From NCBI GenBank assembly GCA_023301565.1, contig JALZUO010000008.1:1-37044 (forward strand): DNA of 37,044 bases. Direction: 5' to 3'. A program made the translations under genes and the position numbers. Every line of letters begins with the position of its first letter. The first letter of the stretch is position 1. Of this stretch, positions 1 through 8,313 are shown piece by piece. The notes under the pieces are model-generated. The model was not told the DNA's origin, did not search any database, and saw only the letters and a list, made by a program, of their open reading frames with translations. The DNA is from Oligoflexales bacterium. Lineage in GTDB: Bacteria > Bdellovibrionota_B > Oligoflexia > Oligoflexales > JALZUQ01.

Positions 1-1
1 A

Positions 2-139
2 AGAGCTTCGGACGATACGAGTCAAATGATTGAAAACGGTGTAGAAGAAGACTTTGCACAGCCAATAAGTGATTCTGTAGATGCTTCAGTAGGTAATTCA
101 GTGGATGCCGAACAACCAGGTAACCTAGACGATTTTTAA
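2..139 (+). CDS. C-terminal end of an unknown gene (5' end outside window)
   Basis: An open frame enters from the left edge and ends at a TAA at 137-139. The 45 visible residues are acidic and polar and finish in NLDDF. No domain is visible, so no function is proposed; an acidic tail would fit many proteins, including partner-binding tails, but this is speculation. The stop overlaps the convergent ogt stop codon by two bases. The frame could be chance, but its length up to the edge and its tight tail-to-tail packing with ogt favour a real gene end. Confidence 0.45.
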   Translation, partial: RASDDTSQMIENGVEEDFAQPISDSVDASVGNSVDAEQPGNLDDF

Positions 140-669
140 TTTGAGTAGGACTGTTCTAAGTGTAAAAGATTTTTTTTTGCCTCTAGGCCTCCCGCAAAAC
201 CATGCATTTTTCCATTACTTCCGATAACGCGGTGGCAGGGAAGCAAAATCGACAGTGGGTTTTTAGCAACAGCTGAAGCAACAGGTCTTGTGTGATTTGC
301 TGTCCACCGAGATGTAGCAAACTGTTTATATGATACCGTGGTCCCATACGCGATGTTTTGAAGTTCGTTCCAAACAGACTTTTGAAACGGTGTACCTACC
401 AGGTATAAAGAGCTATGGAGTTGCCCAAACGTTTTTTGAATTTTTTGGGTATTTCCAGAAAAGTAGGCCGAAAAAAAATTTCTGGTCACATTTACTAAGG
501 CTGAGTTTTTAGAAGCTTGCTTAGGTTGGTTCTCGCCCTTAAAGTCTGAGTCCCACAAAATACATAAAAGCTTCTGCTGTTTATAGCCGACCCAAAGCAG
601 GCCCAAAGAGGCTTCTTCAGGGCTCTCGATGAGTGTATGGCTGTCACAAGCCTTTGCAATGGTTGACAT
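136..669 (-). CDS. ogt: Methylated-DNA--protein-cysteine methyltransferase (O6-alkylguanine repair)
   Basis: Suicide DNA-repair protein that moves the alkyl group from O6-alkylguanine to its own cysteine. The C-terminal half has the family signature: a TPFQKSVWNELQ helix, VSYKQFA, the Arg-finger region RPVASAVAKNP and the active-site PCHRVIG. The N-terminal half is the weakly conserved Ogt/Ada-type domain. The frame extends to a TTG at 693, but no Shine-Dalgarno sequence is visible there; the ATG at 669 gives 177 residues, a normal length, and is preferred. It is divergent from prfC, with a short shared promoter region. There is no fused AdaA activator domain, so it is probably not the inducible Ada regulator. 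Confidence 0.9.
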   Translation of the reverse strand: MSTIAKACDSHTLIESPEEASLGLLWVGYKQQKLLCILWDSDFKGENQPKQASKNSALVNVTRNFFSAYFSGNTQKIQKTFGQLHSSLYLVGTPFQKSVWNELQNIAYGTTVSYKQFATSRWTANHTRPVASAVAKNPLSILLPCHRVIGSNGKMHGFAGGLEAKKNLLHLEQSYSN

Positions 670-781
670 GTCTCGCAGATAAGCTCCAAGCAAGAGTGAA
701 AGTACAAATACATTGGTAAGATATACACCTACCCGGGAACTGTGTTAGAACATGGAGTTCCAATTTGCTGGGTTTTTATAC

Positions 782-2374
782 ATGTCTATCAAAGAAATCA
801 ATCGGCGCCGAACTTTTGCGATCATATCCCACCCCGATGCCGGGAAAACAACGATCACAGAAAAGCTTTTGCTTTATGGGGGCGCAATTCAAATGGCCGG
901 GTCGGTCAAGGCTAAAAGGTCTAAGAAATTTGCAACTTCCGATTGGATGGAGCTGGAAAAAAAACGCGGGATCTCGGTAACCAGTTCTGTTTTACAGTTT
1001 CCTTATAAAGACCACGCGATTAACTTAATCGATACCCCTGGTCACCAGGATTTTTCAGAAGATACGTACAGAACCTTAACGGCAGTCGACAGTGCTCTTA
1101 TGCTATTAGACGCTGCTGCAGGTGTCGAAGCACAAACTCGAAAGCTTTTTGATGTCTGTAAAGACCAAAAAGTACCGGTGATTGCTTTCATCAACAAAAT
1201 GGACCGTGAAGCCAAAGATCCTTTTGACTTGATGGATGAAATTGAAAAGGTGTTGGGTCTGGCGGTTTACCCCATGACTTGGCCAATAGGGATGGGGCAA
1301 AGTTTTAAGGGTGTATATGACCGGGTTCAAAAACGCTTGATGCTGTTTCAACAAGGCGCTGATAGAGGTAAGCAGGTGCCGCTCAAAAGCTTTGATATTC
1401 AGTCGGCAGAAACCAAAGGTGCACTGATCAAAGAGCTTGGTGAAGAACAAGCCGCTCAGCTTTTAGAAGATATTGATTTACTCGATAGTGCTGGAGATTC
1501 GTTTTCACTCGAGTCTTATATGAAGGGTGAGGTAGCACCACTTTTTTTTGGTAGTGCACTGAATAACTTTGGTATTGAGACTTTGTTAGACGCTTTGGTG
1601 GAGTATGCGCCAACGCCGCAAGCGCGTGAATGTAAAGAGCGCGTAGTGGAACCTGATGAAAAGAAGTTTTCTGCCTTTGTATTTAAAATCCAAGCGAATA
1701 TGGACCCAAACCATAGGGATAGGATTGCTATGGTGCGGATTGTGTCGGGCGGTTTTGAGCGTGGAATGAAAGCTTTTCATGTCCGTAGCGGAAAACAGCT
1801 ACGCCTGTCTAGACCTACGCAGTTTATGGCGCAGGATCGAAGTCTTGTAGACCAGGCTTTTGCTGGTGATATTGTCGGTATTCATGACCCCGGAAACTTT
1901 AAAATAGGCGATGGGATCACCGAAGGTGAGACGCTGAACTTTAAAGGTATTCCGTTGTTTGCACCGGAGTTTTTCTCGCGCGTCCAGCTTAAAGACCCGC
2001 TCAAGTCCAAACAGCTCAATAAAGCTCTCGATCAGCTATCGGAAGAAGGCGCTGTGCAAGTGTTTAGGCCTGTTGTTAGTAACGAGCAGTGGCTAGGAGT
2101 GGTTGGCGTTTTGCAGTTTGACGTAGTGCAGTACCGCATCCTCAATGAATACAACGTAGATATGACCTTTGTGCGTATGCCGCATGAAGGTGCGCGGTGG
2201 CTCGGTGGTGATGAGGAAGCCGTCGAAAAATTTGTAAAAGAAAACCAAGGTAAAATTTGCAAAGACCAACACGGAAACCCCGCAGTGGTGTTTGACGCTG
2301 AGTGGCGCTTAGCGTTTTGGACCGAGCGCAACCCGGGTCTTGAGTTTTATCGCAGCAATGCATTTCTTACCTAG
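782..2374 (+). CDS. prfC: Peptide chain release factor 3 (RF3), translational GTPase
   Basis: Class II release factor that uses GTP to recycle RF1/RF2 from the ribosome after peptide release. Directly visible are the G1 P-loop SHPDAGKTT, switch II DTPGHQDFSEDTYRTL, the NKMD guanine-specificity motif, and RF3-specific blocks such as TWPIGMG, FVFKIQANMDP and EEGAVQVFRP. The frame opens at 752, but the ATG at 782 (MSIKEINRRRTFAII) aligns with the usual RF3 N terminus and gives 530 residues, close to the 529 of the E. coli protein. Neither start has a strong ribosome-binding site. The next gene begins three bases after the stop, suggesting co-transcription. Confidence 0.95.
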   Translation: MSIKEINRRRTFAIISHPDAGKTTITEKLLLYGGAIQMAGSVKAKRSKKFATSDWMELEKKRGISVTSSVLQFPYKDHAINLIDTPGHQDFSEDTYRTLTAVDSALMLLDAAAGVEAQTRKLFDVCKDQKVPVIAFINKMDREAKDPFDLMDEIEKVLGLAVYPMTWPIGMGQSFKGVYDRVQKRLMLFQQGADRGKQVPLKSFDIQSAETKGALIKELGEEQAAQLLEDIDLLDSAGDSFSLESYMKGEVAPLFFGSALNNFGIETLLDALVEYAPTPQARECKERVVEPDEKKFSAFVFKIQANMDPNHRDRIAMVRIVSGGFERGMKAFHVRSGKQLRLSRPTQFMAQDRSLVDQAFAGDIVGIHDPGNFKIGDGITEGETLNFKGIPLFAPEFFSRVQLKDPLKSKQLNKALDQLSEEGAVQVFRPVVSNEQWLGVVGVLQFDVVQYRILNEYNVDMTFVRMPHEGARWLGGDEEAVEKFVKENQGKICKDQHGNPAVVFDAEWRLAFWTERNPGLEFYRSNAFLT

Positions 2375-2377
2375 GCC

Positions 2378-3550
2378 ATGGAACGAAAACTGGAAAAAAA
2401 GATGGAACAGACGATGAAAGCCACGCACACAGGAGTTAAAATTTCTGACATGACCGCTGAGGGTGCCGGTGTCGGTACCTTTGCTGATGAGAAAAAGGTA
2501 TTTGTAACCGGCGGCGTTTGGGTCGGGGACACTGTTTCTGTTTGTGTGACCAAAGAAAAAAAACGCTTTGCGATAGCTACCTTGGTAGAGGTCGAATCTC
2601 CAAGTAAATTAAGGTCTAAGCCCCTGTGCAGTCTTCACGGTTTTGCAGCCGACTCTTGCGGTGGCTGTGATTGGATGCATGCTAGCTACGAATCGCAGCT
2701 AGCCATGAAGGAGTCAATCGTACGCTTTGCTTTGCGTGCAAATAAGCTAGAAACAGATTTACAGCCTATACACCCATCGCCCAAAGCCTACGGATACCGC
2801 AATAGAGCAAGACTTCATTGGGATGGTGATAAACTTGGTTTTTTTGCTGCAGCTTCCAAAGAATTGGTGGACATAGATACTTGCCCGGTGCTTTCGGCGG
2901 CAGCAACGGCGCAGCTTAAAGATGCCAGAGCGTTTCTTCGCAGTAAGCAAGAAAAGAAATTAGCAGAAATTGCAGAGGTTTTTTTAGATGATAGCAAGCC
3001 GCTTGCGAATCAGGATTTTTTAACCCCTGCTGGTTTTCGCCAAGCTAATTCTCTACAGAATCAATTTGTTAAAAAAAAGATCATGTCTTTTATCCACAAG
3101 CATCAAAAATCGGACATAATCGAGCTTTTTGCGGGTTCTGGAAACTTGACCGGTGCGCTTTGTGAGTCTGGGGTTAATCCAGAACAGCTCACCTGCGTAG
3201 ATGTGAAGGCGAGTGAAGCGGACTTCCAAACAAATATGCCTGGACTGCAGTATATAGCTCTAGATCTATTTAAAAACTGGAACACGCTTTTTAAGTCTAA
3301 GAAGATAAATACATGGAATACGTTGCTGCTGGATCCTCCGCGTAGCGGGTGGTCTGTGATTGCAGAGTTTTGCGAGAAGGCCACGATGCTGCAAAATATT
3401 GTTTACGTTTCCTGTAACCCAAACAGCTTTGCAAAAGATTGCAAAGCACTTGTGGCCAAAGGTTGGAGGCTAGACACGGTCACGCCCGTAGATATGATGC
3501 CGCAAACATCGCAGGTCGAGCTGATTGCATTTTTAAGTCGCCAGTTATAA
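2378..3550 (+). CDS. RlmD/TrmA-family RNA (uracil-5-)-methyltransferase
   Basis: SAM-dependent methyltransferase making m5U in rRNA or tRNA. Order of parts: an N-terminal TRAM-like beta barrel (about residues 15-75), an iron-sulfur cysteine set (CSLHGFAADSCGGC plus a later DTCPV), a central RNA-binding region, and a C-terminal Rossmann methyltransferase domain with motif I (IIELFAGSGNL), DPPRSG, the nucleophile motif YVSCNP and the terminal QVELIAF that carries the base-acting Glu. The four cysteines favour the RlmD/RumA branch (23S rRNA) over cluster-free TrmA, but the exact target cannot be read. Met codons at 2378, 2402 and 2414 are all possible starts; 2402 has an A-rich GGAAAAAAAG just upstream. 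Confidence 0.85.
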   Translation: MERKLEKKMEQTMKATHTGVKISDMTAEGAGVGTFADEKKVFVTGGVWVGDTVSVCVTKEKKRFAIATLVEVESPSKLRSKPLCSLHGFAADSCGGCDWMHASYESQLAMKESIVRFALRANKLETDLQPIHPSPKAYGYRNRARLHWDGDKLGFFAAASKELVDIDTCPVLSAAATAQLKDARAFLRSKQEKKLAEIAEVFLDDSKPLANQDFLTPAGFRQANSLQNQFVKKKIMSFIHKHQKSDIIELFAGSGNLTGALCESGVNPEQLTCVDVKASEADFQTNMPGLQYIALDLFKNWNTLFKSKKINTWNTLLLDPPRSGWSVIAEFCEKATMLQNIVYVSCNPNSFAKDCKALVAKGWRLDTVTPVDMMPQTSQVELIAFLSRQL

Positions 3551-3568
3551 AGTGAATTATCACTTTTT
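3549..3568 (+). terminator. Short AT-rich intrinsic terminator candidate after the methyltransferase gene
   Basis: Perfect 7-bp stem AAAGTGA / TCACTTT with an ATTA loop, ending in five T residues, directly overlapping the TAA stop. The stem is GC-poor, so termination may be partial. Confidence 0.5.
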
Positions 3569-3594
3569 AACCTAAAATTTTTGAGGTCCTCGGC

Positions 3595-4794
3595 TTGAAA
3601 CATGAGATCGATAAACCTACTTTGTATGTAGACCTTTCGCAGGCTTTGCAAAACCTTGATGTCCTTAAAAACAGTTTAGGCCCTAGCTGTAAGGTTAGGC
3701 TTTCCACTAAAAGCATACGCTGCCCAAAACTTTTAAAAAAATTATCGAATCACCTAGGTGATAGAAGTCGAGGGGTGATGTGTTTTCATCCTGATGAAAT
3801 TCCTTTTTTATTTGAACAAGGGTTTGAGGATATTCTGCTCGCTTACCCGGTTTATAATCGTAGAATAGCTGACAGACTTGCTGGTTTGCAGAAGTCGCTG
3901 GATGGAAACAAAAAGTTTTATCTGATGGTCGATCTCCCTGAGCACGTGGATGTGCTGTCTGTGGCTGCGCAGAAGTGTGGAGTGAGGCTACGCGTACTTG
4001 TAGATTTTGATGTTTCGACAAGGTTACCTGGTTTGCACTTTGGGGTGCATAGATCTTCTATTCACACTGTAGAAGGCTTGGTTTCGATGGCAAAAAAGAT
4101 TCAGGTTGATCAAGGCCTGAGGTTTTCAGGTGTGATGACCTATGAAGCTCAAATAGCAGGAGTGGCCGATAGGGATCCTCGTGAGCCGGCAATGGTTTCA
4201 TCTGTAAAACGGGTGCTCAAAGAACGTTCCCGAAAAGCTGTGCGTAAAGCTCGAAAAGAAGCAATGGTGGCTTTGAAGGCTGTTTTTGGCCAAATGGATG
4301 TCTTAAACGGTGGTGGGTCGGGTAGTGTTGCAACCACAGGTAAAGATGTGCTTGTTAACGAAGTGACCATTGGTTCCGGGATATTGTGCCCTGCACTTTT
4401 TGAACATTATGATGGCTTGGATATAAAGCCTGCCATAGCCTTCGGACTTCCCGTGATTCGTCGCCCTGAAAAAAATATTTCTACGCTATTTGCTGGAGGA
4501 TACATTGCATCTGGTTCTATGGGCAAAAGCAAGCAGCCACGTATGCTTCACCCCAAAGGCTGGGTTGTGACGGCAAATGAAGGTTTTGGTGAGGTGCAGA
4601 CCCCGATTAAAAAACAACATAGTGGGATTGCAAGTTTAGAGCTTGGCCAGATCTGTTTTTTTTCACCTGCTAAATCTGGTGAGTGCATGGAGCGTTTTGA
4701 ACAGCTGCACTTAACGGAGTTCGATACTTTTTCGGAGCTTCAGGTTACCGAGGTATGCAATACCTACAGAGGTCACGGAGTTTGTTTTGGGTAA
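3595..4794 (+). CDS. Fold-type III PLP enzyme (alanine racemase / D-threonine aldolase-like amino-acid deaminase or aldolase)
   Basis: Resembles the alanine-racemase-like TIM-barrel enzymes that act on D-amino acids (D-threonine aldolase, D-serine dehydratase, putative amino-acid deaminases). The N terminus LYVDLSQALQNLDVLK fits the first strand and helix. Lys39 in VRLSTKSIRCP is the likely PLP Schiff-base lysine. A VLNGGGSGSV loop fits phosphate binding, and the C-terminal region EVCNTYRGHG fits the small beta domain. The start is a TTG with GAGG eight bases upstream; no in-frame ATG lies nearby. It overlaps the following oxidase gene by eight bases, so the two are probably translationally coupled and may act in one pathway. 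Substrate unknown. From memory, similar pairs occur in Actinobacteria; this was not checked. Confidence 0.75.
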   Translation: MKHEIDKPTLYVDLSQALQNLDVLKNSLGPSCKVRLSTKSIRCPKLLKKLSNHLGDRSRGVMCFHPDEIPFLFEQGFEDILLAYPVYNRRIADRLAGLQKSLDGNKKFYLMVDLPEHVDVLSVAAQKCGVRLRVLVDFDVSTRLPGLHFGVHRSSIHTVEGLVSMAKKIQVDQGLRFSGVMTYEAQIAGVADRDPREPAMVSSVKRVLKERSRKAVRKARKEAMVALKAVFGQMDVLNGGGSGSVATTGKDVLVNEVTIGSGILCPALFEHYDGLDIKPAIAFGLPVIRRPEKNISTLFAGGYIASGSMGKSKQPRMLHPKGWVVTANEGFGEVQTPIKKQHSGIASLELGQICFFSPAKSGECMERFEQLHLTEFDTFSELQVTEVCNTYRGHGVCFG

Positions 4795-6115
4795 CCAGAA
4801 AAAGCATACATGGAGAAACTGGTCTGGATCGCAGTCGTGCAACTTCCAGGGTTTTATGGCGCCTAGCACAGAAAAAGAAATTATAGACATCGTTGAGCGC
4901 TGCCGTGAGAGCAAAACACCCCTGAAGTTTGTGGGTAGTAGTCATTCTTTTTCACATATCATCGCAGATGACTCCTCTGTTTTGCTGAGCTTAGAGAGTT
5001 ACGCTGGAATCCTTAAAATAGATGAATCGGCTAGGACCGTTCGCGTCAAAGCAGGGACGTCTGTTCATGACTTGAGTAGGGCCTTGTGGGCAAAGGGCTG
5101 GGCCTTAGAAAATCTCGGAGATATTGAAGAGCAAGCTTTGGGTGGTGCTATTTGCACGGGTACCCACGGCACGGGCGTCCGGTATAAGAACTTAGCTGGC
5201 TTCGTAAGGGAGTTTACTCTGGTCTCTCCTGACCGTGGCAGGCAGGTTTTGTGGGCCGAAGACCCAGAGTTTAAGAGCACCGCTGTAGGAGCCTTTGCTT
5301 TTGGGTTAGTGACTGAGTACGTGTTAGATATCGTCCCCAAGTATCTTCTAAAGCTCGACATGTTTCCAGCCAGTATGTCTGAGTTTGAATCAAACTTCAA
5401 AGAGTGGGTTTATCAAAATAGAAACGCAGAAGTTTTTTGGTTTCCTGGGTCAGAGTCAGCTTTGGTCAAGCTGACAAATGAAGTTCAAGATCAAAATGTA
5501 GAGATCAAAAACAAGAAAAGCGAGTTTTTTGCAAACTATATTGAAAACAAAGCATTTGGATTATTAAACCGTCTGAACAAATCCATGCCTTTTTGCAACG
5601 GGGCACTCGTAAAAATTCTTGAAAAGCTTTTACCTTCAACCACAAAAATTGATTATAGCTATAAGGTCTACGCGACTGTTCGGGAGGTAAGGTTTCAGGA
5701 AACAGAATGGTCTCTTCCCATAACAGCTCTTTTTGACGTTTTAAAAGAAATGAGAGCTGTAGTAGGTAAAGGGAACTTCAAAACTCTTTTTCCAGTTGAG
5801 TTTAGATTTGTAAAAAAAGACGATCTACACCTAAGTCCAAGCTATGGTGCAGAAGATAGAGTCTATATTGCCGCTCATACATATTATAAAGATAGTTTTT
5901 ACCGCGAATACTTTAGGCAGTTGCAGCAAATTTTTTTGCGGTATGGTGGCAGGCCTCACTGGGGCAAAATGTTTTTTGCTACCGCGGCAGATTTCCAGGG
6001 TATGTACCCAATGCTGGACAAGGTTTGCTCTCTGCGGGAGCTGCATGACAGTCAAGGCTTACTGCCTACTACGACCCTCAAAGAATGCGTCTTTGGGAAC
6101 TTTAAAAAAACCTAA
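4787..6115 (+). CDS. D-arabinono-1,4-lactone / L-gulonolactone oxidase-family FAD enzyme
   Basis: Flavoprotein of the vanillyl-alcohol-oxidase superfamily; characterised relatives oxidise aldonolactones or sugar alcohols. Visible features: N-terminal TWRNWSGSQ, the FAD segment FVGSSHSFS whose His53 sits where relatives attach FAD covalently, TGTHGTG (residues 124-130), and the ALO C-terminal domain with EFRFVKKDD and RPHWGK. At 442 residues the length is typical. The start is a TTG with CGGAG six bases upstream, inside the last codons of the PLP-enzyme gene. There is no signal peptide, so it is probably cytoplasmic. Substrate uncertain; the coupling to a PLP enzyme hints at something other than ascorbate-like synthesis. 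Confidence 0.8.
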   Translation: MGNQKKHTWRNWSGSQSCNFQGFMAPSTEKEIIDIVERCRESKTPLKFVGSSHSFSHIIADDSSVLLSLESYAGILKIDESARTVRVKAGTSVHDLSRALWAKGWALENLGDIEEQALGGAICTGTHGTGVRYKNLAGFVREFTLVSPDRGRQVLWAEDPEFKSTAVGAFAFGLVTEYVLDIVPKYLLKLDMFPASMSEFESNFKEWVYQNRNAEVFWFPGSESALVKLTNEVQDQNVEIKNKKSEFFANYIENKAFGLLNRLNKSMPFCNGALVKILEKLLPSTTKIDYSYKVYATVREVRFQETEWSLPITALFDVLKEMRAVVGKGNFKTLFPVEFRFVKKDDLHLSPSYGAEDRVYIAAHTYYKDSFYREYFRQLQQIFLRYGGRPHWGKMFFATAADFQGMYPMLDKVCSLRELHDSQGLLPTTTLKECVFGNFKKT

Positions 6116-6227
6116 AAAAATGTAAAAATAAATTTATTATGCACCTTTTTTTTTGAAGTCTTTGGGCGCCTTTCTGTTTTTAGTCTGGTTGTTGTTCGGT
6201 GCGTTAATGTTTAAAGGAGTAGAATAG

Positions 6228-8153
6228 ATGACTTTACGTAGAGTTTCGTTTTTTATCATCTTGTTGGTTTCAACGCCCGCTTTGTCTGACTGGGTTGTGG
6301 GCCAAGCAAAGGTGGATGTGACGGGTCCTGTTTTTGGCTCAGCAACCTTAGGTTATGCAGTCCCAACTCCGATCGGTAGCGGCTTACAGCAAAAATTATA
6401 TGCCCGAGCTTTTTTGTTTGAAGATGATGAGGCAAACCGTGTTTTTTTGATTCATGTGGATATTTGTTTTGTCACAATGGCTCTAAAAGAGCGCGTGGTT
6501 AAAAACTTGCAGTCTCTGCTTCCTGGTGTTGGAATTAATCATGCAAACGTTATGATCATGGCTTCGCATACGCACAGCGGATCAAGTGGTTTCTCTAACC
6601 ACTTTTACTATAATGCACCTAGCAAAGGCATGGTTATTGAAAATTTTTCTGCATTGCAAAAAGGTATCACAGAATCGGCCTTAAAAGCATACTCAAACCG
6701 TGAACAGACAGATGTAACTTGGCAGCGGAGCAAGCTTTTTGGTGGAGCAAAAAACAGATCTATTTTACCTTTTTTGCAAAACCCTGAAAAAGAGCGCTTG
6801 GCTATCGGACAAGACACAGATCCAACCTTTGATCAGCTCCAATTTTATGGACCTGACGAAAAGATCAAAGGCGTGTTTAACTGGTTTGCAGTGCATGCAA
6901 CTTCTATCAAGAAATCAAACTCCCTGATTAGCGGAGACAACAAAGGGTATGCGCAATATCGGCTAGAGCAAGAGCTAGGGTTAGATAACCCAGGTTTTAT
7001 AGCAGCCTTTGCTAATGCAAACGGCGGTGATGCGTCTCCTAATATTGCAGGGGACCTTGACGGCAACGGTTCCTGGGAGTGCGCCGCAAATGAAAACAAA
7101 GCGTGTGCCGAAGAGCTGGGTTTCATGCAAGCGAAAAAAGCTAATGAGTTGACGCAAAGACGCGGAGAAAAGCTGGCAGGAAAAATTCATGTTCGCCATC
7201 AGTTTGTGAATATGTCTGGCGTGTTGGTTGATGGGGTTTCTACCTGTCCCGCTGCAGTCGGAGTCTCTATGCTGGCTGGTACGATCGAAGACGGTCAAGG
7301 AGTAGGTAAAGAAGGTGTGAACTGCTCGACCGGTACTGGTCCTGTAGTGCAACGTGGGTGTGAACCAAGGTTTGCTTGTCATGGTGAAAAGCCAGTAGTT
7401 ATGGAAAGTGGGAATATAGGTTGGCATCCAAACATACTCCCTGTCCAGCTTGTAAAAATAGGGCAAATAGCCATAGTTGCCGTTCCAGCGGAGTTTACTA
7501 CGGTTGCGGGATATCGCTTGCGTACACAGCTTGAAGCATCTTTAAGTCGCTACGGTGTAAAGGCTGTAATCTTTGCAGGTTATGCCAACGGCTATTCGAG
7601 CTATGTTGCAACAGAAGAAGAGTATGCACTACAGCACTACGAAGGGGCCTCTACTTTGTTTGGCCCCAAAACTTTAAAAGCTTACCAAAAGATTTTTGCA
7701 GATATTTCTCGAGACTTTACTCGGCCAAACCCAGAAGAAACACAGCGGCCAGAGCTGTCTTCGCCCAATAGAGTCGTTGGTGCAAACTTGATTTCGGCAC
7801 CCAGAAGGATGCAGCGGAGGTTTGGCCTTATTGCTTCTGATGTTGGCGTTAGCCTAGCAAAAAGAGGCAGCGCGGTTCAGTTCAAAGCATATGCAAACAA
7901 CCCGAACTTTTCTGTCTTGGCGCGCCGTAAAATTATGCTAGTCGAGTTTTTTACGTCATCCGGTTGGAAGACCTATTTGGACGGGGCCGATTGGAATACC
8001 AGTCTTTCTTACAAGCGGGGCCGGGCTACTATTAAGTGGGATATTCCCATGAACGCTCACTCGGGCGTATATAGGTTAGCTTACATCGGCTGCTTGCAAT
8101 CAGGTTGCAGCAAAGAGTTCAAGACTTCTAGCTCTAGTTTTTCCATCCCCTAA
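6228..8153 (+). CDS. Exported neutral/alkaline ceramidase
   Basis: Zinc amidase family that splits ceramide into sphingosine and fatty acid. The signal peptide ends near PALS/DWVVG (residue 20), so the enzyme is periplasmic or secreted. Family motifs are all present: ASHTHSG (114-118), NRSILPFLQNP, FAVHATS with His223, SGDNKGYA, NGGDASPN with predicted nucleophile Ser270, PAEFTT, and GYANGYSSYVATEEEY. These supply the expected zinc ligands and the Ser nucleophile by comparison with the Pseudomonas enzyme. The C-terminal 130 residues look like the usual immunoglobulin-like domain. The start has a strong AAAGGAG. It has its own terminator and appears to be a single-gene unit. It could serve nutrition, host or prey membrane attack, or turnover of the cell's own sphingolipids. 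Confidence 0.9.
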   Translation: MTLRRVSFFIILLVSTPALSDWVVGQAKVDVTGPVFGSATLGYAVPTPIGSGLQQKLYARAFLFEDDEANRVFLIHVDICFVTMALKERVVKNLQSLLPGVGINHANVMIMASHTHSGSSGFSNHFYYNAPSKGMVIENFSALQKGITESALKAYSNREQTDVTWQRSKLFGGAKNRSILPFLQNPEKERLAIGQDTDPTFDQLQFYGPDEKIKGVFNWFAVHATSIKKSNSLISGDNKGYAQYRLEQELGLDNPGFIAAFANANGGDASPNIAGDLDGNGSWECAANENKACAEELGFMQAKKANELTQRRGEKLAGKIHVRHQFVNMSGVLVDGVSTCPAAVGVSMLAGTIEDGQGVGKEGVNCSTGTGPVVQRGCEPRFACHGEKPVVMESGNIGWHPNILPVQLVKIGQIAIVAVPAEFTTVAGYRLRTQLEASLSRYGVKAVIFAGYANGYSSYVATEEEYALQHYEGASTLFGPKTLKAYQKIFADISRDFTRPNPEETQRPELSSPNRVVGANLISAPRRMQRRFGLIASDVGVSLAKRGSAVQFKAYANNPNFSVLARRKIMLVEFFTSSGWKTYLDGADWNTSLSYKRGRATIKWDIPMNAHSGVYRLAYIGCLQSGCSKEFKTSSSSFSIP

Positions 8154-8201
8154 TTGCTTAAAGGCCTGTTTTTAGCTTTTCATGCATATATATTAATCTT
8201 T

Positions 8202-8237
8202 AAGGGCTTTGCTTTTGTAGGCGAAGCCTTTTATTTT
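8202..8237 (+). terminator. Intrinsic terminator after the ceramidase gene
   Basis: Stem AAGG-CTTTGC pairs with GCGAAG-CCTT (one bulged G and one G-T pair), loop of about eight bases, followed by TTTTATTTT. It lies about 50 bases past the ceramidase stop. Confidence 0.65.
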
Positions 8238-8313
8238 AAGTGTCGATTGACCTGTCGCTGCCTAGTCTGCTACTTCTTAGCTTGGAATTTCTTTCAACGT
8301 TAAGGGGCACACC

